Of a stretch of 24,759 nt of DNA, positions 1-5,886 are shown one piece after another; positions within the stretch are counted from its first letter, which is position 1, and every line of letters begins with the position of its first letter. The position numbers and the translations under genes are program-made. The stretch lies in contig CAINCZ010000005.1 in NCBI GenBank assembly GCA_903847195.1, positions 1 through 24,759 of the forward strand, in the 5' to 3' direction. This DNA comes from an uncultured Acidobacteriota bacterium (lineage in GTDB: Bacteria > Acidobacteriota > Terriglobia > Terriglobales > CAINCZ01). Below the pieces are notes generated by a model. That model was given only the letters and a program-made list of their open reading frames with translations. It had not been told where the DNA came from and did not search any database.

Positions 1-5
1 AATGT

Positions 6-16
6 ATGGTCCGCCG
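6..16 (-). repeat. IS copy 1 right subterminal inverted repeat
   Basis: ATGGTCCGCCG, inverted match of 1404-1414. The next bases are CCT at both ends of this copy, extending the match to 14 bases. Confidence 0.8.
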
Positions 17-81
17 CCTGACTGCAAGGGGAAAGTAGTTGGACGAAGGAGCAGTCTGCGCAAATGTATCCGGCCTCTGGT

Positions 82-196
82 TGGAGATTATTCTCCGGGC
101 CACGATGATGATCCGCGCGTGCCGGTCCTGATAAATCCCTCGGTCACGAAAGACCTTTTTACGACGCAGGTTTTCCGGCACGCCGTTTGACTGTTC
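82..196 (-). ncRNA. Putative seekRNA/bridge-type guide RNA of IS copy 1
   Basis: Lies in the noncoding 3' tail of the element; the ends given are approximate. A perfect 9-bp stem (GCGTGCCGG/CCGGCACGC, plus-strand 117-125 with 175-183) closes a loop of 49 bases. Inside it is a small GGTC/GACC hairpin. A second hairpin GGAGA-ATAA-TCTCC follows (83-96). The stems are shared with copy 2, while loop sequences differ. The loop segment read as GGGATTTAT (131-139) matches the left junction GGGATTAAT (1418-1426) at 8 of 9 bases. IS1111-group elements are known to make a guide RNA from this region; that this segment is transcribed is inference. Confidence 0.6.
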
Positions 197-215
197 TGTC
201 GTCCTGTTCCTCTCC

Positions 216-1346
216 TCAGTAGACCCGGTGGGATAACTTCAGTAGTCGTAGCGGCGGTGGGAAAGTGGGAACCGCGCCAGCGGTTTCCAAGCCGCAGGCG
301 TCTTTTCCACGGCCGTGCTTATGCCTTCGCCAGTGCCGGGTGGCGGTAGTCTTCGCCCGAAACAGCACCGCCCAGGCGATGCGCGCCAGTTTGTTCGCCA
401 CGGCCACGATGACTTTGCACGGCGTGGCACGAGTCGAGAGTTGCTGCACCCACTGCCCCAGCCCGCCCGTGTCGTGGCGCACGCGAAATACCACGGCCCG
501 CGCGCCGTGAATGAACATGCGCCGCAGGTAGAGATTGCCGCGTTTGCTGATGCCCAGCAGACGGGTCTTGCCGCCGGTCGAGTGTTGTCGCGGCACCAGT
601 CCCAGCCAGGCGGCAAACTCGCGGCCCTTGCGAAACGCCGCGCCATTGCCTATGGCCGCAATCGTCGCCGTGGCCACCAGCGGCCCCACTCCGGGGATCT
701 CGCGCAAACGCCGGCAGGCGTCGTCGTTCTCGCAGATGCGTTCGACCTCTTCGGCAGCGACTTCGATGTCGCGCTCCAACTGCTTCCACTCAACCCAGAG
801 CCGGTCGAGCAGAATCCGCAGGCGCGGAGTCAGGGCGTTGTCGGCGTCTTCCAGCAAGCTCGCCATCTGGTTGCGCAACTGCACCGGGCCGCGGCCGAAG
901 GTGATGCCGCGCTCCAGCAGGAAGCCGCGAATCTGGTTGATGACCGCCGTGCGCCGCTGCACCAGTCGGTCGCGCACCCGGTGCAGGGCCTGCAGGTCGA
1001 GTTGGTCGTCGGTCTTGATGGGCACGAAGCGCATGTTCTGGCGCGCCACGGCTTCGGCGATGGCTTCGGCGTCGAGGAAGTCGTTCTTGTTGGACTTTAC
1101 GAACGGCTTCACGAACTGCGCGGGAATCAGCCGGGCATCGTGGCCTTGGCGGCGCAATGTAGCCCCAAGAAAATGCGCCCCCGAACAGGCTTCCATGCCA
1201 ATGAGAGAGTGCTGCAGGTTGGCCGTGTAGGCCAGCAGCTGCGGGCGAGAGAACTTTTTGCGGATCACCACCTGGCCACGCTCATCCAGCGCCACCAGAT
1301 GAAAGGTCGTCTTCCCCAGATCAATACCGACGGAAGCGATATGCAT
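216..1346 (-). CDS. IS110-family DEDD transposase, copy 1 (3' frameshift)
   Basis: RuvC-like DEDD transposase that acts with a structured RNA from its own element. Visible parts are the N-terminal GIDLGKTTFHL strand, GMEAC, the KSNKNDFLDAEAIAEA acidic cluster, a helical middle, and the C-terminal Transposase_20 domain with IPGVGPLVA, AAWLGLVPRQHS and the GISKRGN serine region. The start is placed at 1346 (MHIASVG), because GGAGG lies just upstream and it matches the start of copy 2; an in-frame ATG at 1382 has less support. Compared with copy 2, one base is missing around 359-364. The other frame carries the expected ending GEDYRHPALAKA and stops at 319-321. As it stands the protein instead runs about 40 unrelated residues to 216. 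The core motifs are intact, so activity is uncertain rather than excluded. Confidence 0.87.
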   Translation of the reverse strand: MHIASVGIDLGKTTFHLVALDERGQVVIRKKFSRPQLLAYTANLQHSLIGMEACSGAHFLGATLRRQGHDARLIPAQFVKPFVKSNKNDFLDAEAIAEAVARQNMRFVPIKTDDQLDLQALHRVRDRLVQRRTAVINQIRGFLLERGITFGRGPVQLRNQMASLLEDADNALTPRLRILLDRLWVEWKQLERDIEVAAEEVERICENDDACRRLREIPGVGPLVATATIAAIGNGAAFRKGREFAAWLGLVPRQHSTGGKTRLLGISKRGNLYLRRMFIHGARAVVFRVRHDTGGLGQWVQQLSTRATPCKVIVAVANKLARIAWAVLFRAKTTATRHWRRHKHGRGKDACGLETAGAVPTFPPPLRLLKLSHRVY

Positions 1347-1403
1347 AAGATGATCCTCCGGTGTAAACTGCTGCTCGATCATCCCACTGCGGGCCGATCA
1401 AGG

Positions 1404-1414
1404 CGGCGGACCAT
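1404..1414 (-). repeat. IS copy 1 left subterminal inverted repeat
   Basis: CGGCGGACCAT on the plus strand, the reverse complement of 6-16. It sits about 7 bases inside the inferred left end of the element. Confidence 0.8.
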
Positions 1415-1532
1415 CTCATTAATCCCCATATCGCTAATCATGCGGCTGCGGCTCCGGCTCCCGGGGGATGATCCACCGAAGGTGTGTTTCCATCAATTGA
1501 GAATCGGAGAAACATAAAGAGAGGGCGCGTCT

Positions 1533-2036
1533 GTGGCAGAGGCCAAAAAGCTCCATGCTATCGATGATCGCAGTTTGCTGGACAAGGCCGTCGTCCTGTC
1601 GCTGAACAACGCCCACGCAAAGGAAACGTCCTCGCTCGAAGACGCCAGTCTTTCAAAACTGCTCGAGATGTCTTTTTACGCACGGGGCATTGACCGTGGC
1701 GCGACTGGGTTCTTGATCGCCCTCGATCAGAATGCTCCCTATTGGAGTCCGAACTTCGGTTGGTTCAAGAAGTCTCGCGAGTCGTTCGTCTACATTGATC
1801 GCATCATTGTCGCGGCTTCAGCCCGAGGCCACGGCGTTGCCAGGACCCTGTACGCCGACCTTTTTATTGCGGCAAAAGTAGCTGGGCATGATCGCGTGGT
1901 CTGTGAGGTAAATATCGATCCCCCAAACCCTGCGTCGGAAGCATTTCATTTAGCAATGGGCTTCAAGGAAGTCGGGCAAGCCGTCATCTACGGTGGAACA
2001 AAGACTGTACGCTACCTCGAAAGGGCAATTCGTTAG
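1533..2036 (+). CDS. GNAT-family N-acetyltransferase (COG3818-like)
   Basis: Predicted acetyl-CoA-dependent acetyltransferase of 167 residues; the substrate is unknown. The GNAT fold is recognisable from the strand FVYIDRIIV followed by the acetyl-CoA loop ARGHGVARTLY (about residues 99-109). Then come VVCEVNIDPPNPASEAFH and LAMGFKEVGQ, the typical GNAT C-terminal half. The wording resembles the predicted acetyltransferase group COG3818. The GTG start at 1533 is the first in-frame start and has only a weak purine-rich stretch upstream. The gene stands alone between two inverted insertion sequences, about 110 bases from copy 1 and 70 from copy 2. It may be a remnant of the locus into which both elements inserted, or a passenger; the sequence does not decide. 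Confidence 0.82.
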   Translation: MAEAKKLHAIDDRSLLDKAVVLSLNNAHAKETSSLEDASLSKLLEMSFYARGIDRGATGFLIALDQNAPYWSPNFGWFKKSRESFVYIDRIIVAASARGHGVARTLYADLFIAAKVAGHDRVVCEVNIDPPNPASEAFHLAMGFKEVGQAVIYGGTKTVRYLERAIR

Positions 2037-2114
2037 CCAATGTATTTGCATCGCGACAAACCAATCTAGCCGACGAACGAACAATTGATGATTGTCGGAA
2101 AATCCCCTAATGAG

Positions 2115-2127
2115 ATGGTCCGCCGTC
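2115..2127 (+). repeat. IS copy 2 left subterminal inverted repeat
   Basis: ATGGTCCGCCGTC, perfect inverted match of 3521-3533. The first 11 bases are shared with copy 1. Confidence 0.8.
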
Positions 2128-2184
2128 CGGATCAGCCCCGACGTGGGATGATCTTCGGGCAGCACACTTACGGAGGATCATCCC

Positions 2185-3219
2185 ATGAATATCGCGTCCA
2201 TTGGCATCGATCTGGGTAAGACCACCTTTCATCTCATTGCTCTCGACGACAGCGGGAAAGCGGTCATCCGCAAGAAATTCTCCCGTAACCAACTGCTGGT
2301 GTTCACCGCGAATCTGCCACACTCACTCATCGGCATGGAAGCCTGTGGGGGCGCGCATTTTCTGGGGAAGGCACTGCGTGAGCAAGGCCCCGACGTGCGC
2401 TTGATCCCCGGCCAACTCGTCAAGCCATTCGTGAAGTCGAACAAGAACGACTACATCGATGCCGAGGCGATTGCCGAAGCCGTAGCGCGATAGAACATGC
2501 GGTTCGTGCCGCTCAAGACCGACGACCAGCTCGATCTGCAGGCGCTGCATCGAGTGCGCGAGCGGCTGGTCGGGCGGCGCACGGCGGTCATCAACCAGAT
2601 TCGCGGCTTCCTGTTGGAGCGCGGCATCATCTTCGCCAAGGGACCGGCCAGCTTGCGCAACCAGCTACCGTCCGTGCTGGAAGATGCCGAACTGAACCTG
2701 ACGCCCCGTCTGCGCAGCCTGCTTCACCATCTCTGGCAGGAATGGAAGCAGCTGGACGCGGAGATCGAAACGATCAGTGAAGAGATCGATACGATTGGGC
2801 TGAACGATGCCGCCTGTCGGCGGCTACGAGAAATTCCCGGCGTGGGGCCGCTGGTTTCGACGGCCACCATCGCGGCGATTGGCAACGGAGCTGCTTTCCG
2901 CAAGGGGCGCGAGTTTGCGGCTTGGCTGGGAGTAGTGCCACGGCAGCACTCAACCGGCGGCAGGACGAAACTGTACGGGGTGAGCAAACGCGGCAGCGGC
3001 TATCTGCGCCGCATGTTCGTCCACGGAGCGCGGGCCGTGCTGTTGCGGGTGAAATACGATACCGGCGGACTGGGGCAATGGGCGCAGCAACTCGCCGCCC
3101 GAGCCCCGCGCAACAAAGTGGTGGTGGCGATGGCCAACAAACTGGCACGGATTGTCTGGGCGGTGCTGGCCAAGGGCGAACCGTATCGGCACCCGGCCAA
3201 GCGGGCTGTCAGCGCCTGA
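2185..3219 (+). pseudogene. IS110-family transposase, copy 2, amber-interrupted
   Basis: Start ATG at 2185 preceded by GGAGG. The reading frame is continuous from 2185 to 3219 except for a TAG at 2491-2493. Copy 1 has CAG (Gln) at this place within EAIAEAVARQNMRF, so a single C-to-T change explains the stop. The first part (102 residues) carries GIDLGK, GMEAC and the KNDYIDAEA acidic cluster. The second part carries the rest of the DEDD domain and the Transposase_20 domain (IPGVGPLVS, GVSKRGSGYLRR) and ends normally with HPAKRAVSA. Neither part is likely to work alone. Suppression of the amber codon or supply of transposase from another copy is possible but not shown. Confidence 0.88.
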
Positions 3220-3342
3220 AGAACGGCCGTGGAAAAGCCGGCGCTGACGCGCCTTGGAAATCGCTCGGCGATTTCCACTTTCCCACTGCCGCTACGACTA
3301 TGATTTCTACCCGAGTCTGCGAAGGAGAGAACCAGGACGAAA

Positions 3343-3460
3343 GAACAGTCAAACGGCGTGCCGGAAAACCTGCGGTGTAATGAGGTCATTCCTGGCCGTT
3401 CCCCTTATAACGGACCGGCACGCGCGGATCATCATCGAGTGCCCGGAGATGCGTCTCCAC
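3343..3460 (+). ncRNA. Putative seekRNA/bridge-type guide RNA of IS copy 2
   Basis: In the 3' tail of the element; ends approximate. A perfect 9-bp stem GCGTGCCGG (3356-3364) / CCGGCACGC (3415-3423) encloses a 50-base loop. Inside are GGTC (3384-3387) and GGCC (3394-3397), which pair with one G-U where copy 1 has a Watson-Crick pair. GGAGA-TGCG-TCTCC (3445-3458) forms a second hairpin whose stem is conserved but whose loop is not. The loop contains TCCCCTTAT (3400-3408), matching the left junction TCCCCTAAT (2103-2111). It also contains GTGTAA (3375-3380), the reverse complement of TTACAC at the right flank (3538-3543). Both are what a target guide should show. Confidence 0.65.
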
Positions 3461-3520
3461 TTAGAGGCCGTATACATTTGCGCAGACTGTCCTTTCGATC
3501 GACAATTCTCCTTGCAGTCA

Positions 3521-3533
3521 GACGGCGGACCAT
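3521..3533 (+). repeat. IS copy 2 right subterminal inverted repeat
   Basis: GACGGCGGACCAT, the reverse complement of 2115-2127, located 3 bases inside the inferred right end. Confidence 0.8.
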
Positions 3534-3634
3534 ACAGTTACACTAACCACTCAACCGAGAATCACTTTTCCCCGATTCCCCAATTCGCGTTACAATCTGC
3601 GGCACCAATTCCCGCTATCCCGAGGAGACCAACG

Positions 3635-3988
3635 GTGAAGCAAATCGACGTAGGCAGCCTGCGCACCAAGATCGCCCCGCAGCATTACGAAGTCTTTGGC
3701 CGCGAAATCTGGGGACCCGACTCCGGCGGCAAGAACGTCGCCGTGGCGCTCAACTTCATGCTGGCCCATGGCGGCGCCGAGATGCACACGCATCAGCACT
3801 CCGAGCACATCTTCTACGTGCTCTCCGGCGAACTCAAAGTCTTTGACGGCAAGGAAACGCTGATCGTCACGGCCGGTCAGGGATTAGTCATCGGCGCCAA
3901 CGAACCGCACCAGGTGACCGGCACGGGCCGCATGGATTGCCAGTACATGGTCGTCACCAGCCCACCGCCCAACTGGACGGCGAAGTAG
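3635..3988 (+). CDS. Small single-domain cupin protein
   Basis: A 117-residue cupin_2 barrel. The metal-binding motif 1 is clear: GGAEMHTHQHSEHIFYVLSGE gives the H-x-H-x-(3-4)-E-x(6)-G pattern. Motif 2 is in GQGLVIGANEPHQVTG, ending with the conserved P-x-H. Such stand-alone cupins bind a divalent metal and serve as isomerases, dioxygenases or sugar-binding proteins; the substrate cannot be read from the sequence. The GTG at 3635 is chosen because GAGGAG lies 8 bases upstream and the protein starts as expected for the family. The reading frame is open further upstream, but that part lies in the tail of IS copy 2. A TACAAT at 3591-3596 could be a -10 box. The gene is monocistronic, just outside the insertion sequence. 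Confidence 0.83.
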   Translation: MKQIDVGSLRTKIAPQHYEVFGREIWGPDSGGKNVAVALNFMLAHGGAEMHTHQHSEHIFYVLSGELKVFDGKETLIVTAGQGLVIGANEPHQVTGTGRMDCQYMVVTSPPPNWTAK

Positions 3989-3994
3989 GCGGAA

Positions 3995-4084
3995 CTGGGG
4001 TTCGATCCCAGGTTCGGGTGCGCGGACTTTGGCGTGAGTAGGTGAGTATGGGGAAACCCCGGGTTAGCGGCCGTGAACCTGGGG
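3995..4084. repeat. Two palindromes in the gap after the cupin gene
   Basis: CTGGG-GTTCGAT-CCCAG at 3995-4011, and CCCCGGGTT (4057-4065) pairing with AACCTGGGG (4076-4084) with one G-T wobble. The second contains GGTTAGCGGCC, which recurs in the long hairpin at 23692-23728. No T-run follows, so these look like repeat hairpins more than terminators. The rest of the gap up to 4273 shows nothing clear. Confidence 0.5.
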
Positions 4085-4273
4085 CACCTGGCCACAAGGC
4101 TTCTATGTCCGCTCACCGGGAGAGCGTCTGCTCATGCCCGCTGCCCGTTGACAACCTTAACCGAATGTATATATTACTTCGTGTTCACCAGGCCTCAGCC
4201 CAGGTCGGCCCCAGTTCAGGTCTGAAAATAGTTTGGTAGCGCCTTTCGCTACACGATTGCTCGGGGTGACCAA

Positions 4274-4720
4274 ATGCGCAAGAAAAGGTTCCGACCGTCT
4301 GGACTCAGAACGTTGGCCTTGGTGCTGGCCCTCTGTGCCGTTGCGGCTTCGCCTTTCCTGACGCCGGCCTATGCCAAGAACGGCAGCGACAAGGACTCCC
4401 GCGTTTACAACCATTCGTTCGACGAGGTTTTCCAGGCCGCCCAGGATGCTATGGAACGGATGGGCTTGTCCGTGACCGCCAAGGACAAGGCAAGGGGAAC
4501 GATCAACAGCGCGGGGGATTACCTGACGCAGTGTGGTGCTGGTCCCTGCAAGGTGAAGATGAGCCTTGAAGTGCTGGTTGAAACTGTCAGTCCCAGGCCC
4601 CAGACGCGGCTCACGATCAACTACAAGCGCAAGACGATGATCACGGGGGCGGGAACCAGCGGGTACTTCAAGAGCGCCTATTTGAGCGAACTGCAAAAGG
4701 TGCTGGCCACGTATAAGTGA
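4274..4720 (+). CDS. Secreted protein of unknown function
   Basis: 148 residues with an obvious signal peptide: basic start MRKKRFRPSGLR, hydrophobic stretch TLALVLALCAVAAS, and likely cleavage after AYA (about residue 34). The mature part of about 114 residues begins with VYNHSFDEVFQAAQDAMERMG, then a region with a CGAGPC cysteine pair and strands such as TRLTINYKR, and ends in a short helix. The shape (helix, strands and a final helix) recalls small periplasmic or outer-membrane-associated domains that handle accessory lipoprotein-like roles, but I do not recognise a family. The ATG at 4274 has GGGGTG upstream. It precedes another secreted unknown by 72 bases, so the two may be co-transcribed. 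Confidence 0.72.
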   Translation: MRKKRFRPSGLRTLALVLALCAVAASPFLTPAYAKNGSDKDSRVYNHSFDEVFQAAQDAMERMGLSVTAKDKARGTINSAGDYLTQCGAGPCKVKMSLEVLVETVSPRPQTRLTINYKRKTMITGAGTSGYFKSAYLSELQKVLATYK

Positions 4721-4792
4721 ACCAGAACTGTTTCACCTGACCAGGAGCGGCTGCCAACCCGGCCGAGTTGGCAGTGCGTCAAGGAGGTCGGT

Positions 4793-5782
4793 ATGCCCGT
4801 TTCCCGCAGCCCGGAGCGGAATCGCGTACGCTGCCTTCCGCTCGTGTTCGTCCTTGCTGCTTCCTGCCTATTTTGCGCATCTCCCTCCTCTGGACAAAGC
4901 CAGGCGACTCTGAAGCGCGCCGTCTCCGTTCTTTCCGAGCCGCCGGGAGCGGCCATATGGACGCGGGAAGGCTCACAAACTAACTGCACCGGCCTTACCA
5001 CGCCCGGCATTCTGGAACTGAGTTTCCATGGCGAAAATGATGTCAAGCGGATCTGGTTGCGTCGTCTCGGCTTCGCGGATCGGAGGATTGACGTTCGCGT
5101 TACTGACGCTCGCGTCAACGCCACCCTCACCCGCCCCGAGACCTGGTTCCCTGTGGCCGCCGATCACGACCTTGAACTCGCCACGCTGAACGCCTCGCTC
5201 AAAAAGAGGTTCCAGGAGGCGGACCTCGCCGCCGCTTCAACTGCGCTCGGCTGCGCGCGCTTCGAGTTCAGCAGTGCCCGCGTGATCCGCGAAGAAATCA
5301 CCGGTAGGCCCGGATTGGTTGCAGTAATCAGGCTCGACCCGTCTTTCGGAGGCCAGTCGTTCCGCTTCGTCGCTCGGGTCCGCGACCGCGATGAGCGGCG
5401 GACGAAAATGGCCCAGGCCGCGCTTGAGGATGGCATTGCCGAACTCTTCGTCTGGCTCCGTCGCGAGACCGCAGCCGCCAGGCTGGAATCGCTCACGGTT
5501 CTCTGCTCCTACTCGACGACCGAGTCTTATCTGGACACAGAAACCGGGTATGCCACCTACAGAGAAATCCATCCTCAGTCGAAGTACGAGGGCGGCGAGA
5601 GGAAGCAGGTCTACGATTCCACTCCGGTGAGGCGCGACACCAGGCGCACGGTGGTCAAAGACCGAGTGGCCGAGTCGGTGCTCACGTTCATCGTTCCCAC
5701 CGCCGCCTTGCCCGAAAGACCGGATAAGAAAACCGTCACCGACGCCGTCCTGCATGTGGGCAGGATCATCATTCCTGAATGA
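4793..5782 (+). CDS. Secreted protein with PEGA-like N-terminal region
   Basis: 329 residues. The ATG at 4793 has a strong AAGGAGG Shine-Dalgarno sequence. A signal peptide is visible (LPLVFVLAASCLFCASP, cleavage probably near SGQS, residue 36). Directly after it, VSVLSEPPGAAIWTREG (about residues 44-60) with the later TTPGILELSF resembles the PEGA domain, a small surface or periplasmic beta domain. The remainder (about 110-329) is a mixed helix/strand region with no family I recognise. It includes RFEFSSARVIREEITGRPG, FVARVRDRDERRTKMAQAA and a C-terminal strand segment. It is probably periplasmic or cell-surface. It follows the secreted 148-residue protein in the same direction. Confidence 0.72.
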   Translation: MPVSRSPERNRVRCLPLVFVLAASCLFCASPSSGQSQATLKRAVSVLSEPPGAAIWTREGSQTNCTGLTTPGILELSFHGENDVKRIWLRRLGFADRRIDVRVTDARVNATLTRPETWFPVAADHDLELATLNASLKKRFQEADLAAASTALGCARFEFSSARVIREEITGRPGLVAVIRLDPSFGGQSFRFVARVRDRDERRTKMAQAALEDGIAELFVWLRRETAAARLESLTVLCSYSTTESYLDTETGYATYREIHPQSKYEGGERKQVYDSTPVRRDTRRTVVKDRVAESVLTFIVPTAALPERPDKKTVTDAVLHVGRIIIPE

Positions 5783-5886
5783 GCGGGCCAGCCGCGCCCG
5801 AGTCTCGGTTGTAACGATTCTCCTTGCCTTTGTTCCTGTTAGACATTTGAATAGTCCGCAACTGGGGAACCCTGTTGGAGGACAAC

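Larger units (their letters stand above)
1..1421 (-). mobile_element. IS110-family (IS1111-like) insertion sequence, copy 1
   Basis: The element is read on the minus strand. Its left (transposase-upstream) end is near 1421 and its right end is at about position 3, so it is essentially complete with the right flank just outside the window. The boundaries come from comparison with copy 2 (2108-3536): similarity begins at TAATGAG on the left and stops after CCATACA on the right. The 11-bp inverted repeat ATGGTCCGCCG lies just inside each end (6-16 and 1404-1414). The transposase is followed by about 315 noncoding bases, while the upstream noncoding part is only about 75 bases. Subterminal repeats plus a long 3' tail are the layout known for the IS1111 group. 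No target duplication is seen, as expected for IS110-type elements. Confidence 0.88.
2108..3536 (+). mobile_element. IS110-family (IS1111-like) insertion sequence, copy 2
   Basis: Complete element of about 1429 bases in the orientation opposite to copy 1. The limits are from the alignment of the two copies: TAATGAG at the left and CCATACA at the right. Subterminal inverted repeats ATGGTCCGCCGTC are at 2115-2127 and 3521-3533. The transposase is interrupted by one stop codon. About 315 noncoding bases follow it and contain the putative guide RNA. The two copies are clearly related but differ at many positions, so they are separate insertions of related elements, not a fresh duplication. Confidence 0.88.

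Noticed and set aside
315..1517. 400-codon open frame opposite the copy 1 transposase
   Set aside because: It is the antisense shadow of a GC-rich gene; the composition is Gln/His/Arg-rich with no family motif, and the minus-strand transposase is certain.
1..3536. Composite transposon made of two IS copies around the acetyltransferase gene
   Set aside because: The two copies are clearly diverged, each has its own flank-matching guide segment, and IS110-type elements are not known to move as classical composite units; two independent insertions fit better.
3995..4011. tRNA T-arm-like sequence CTGGGGTTCGATCCCAG
   Set aside because: The stem register does not fit a real T arm and no other cloverleaf parts are nearby; it is a plain small palindrome.
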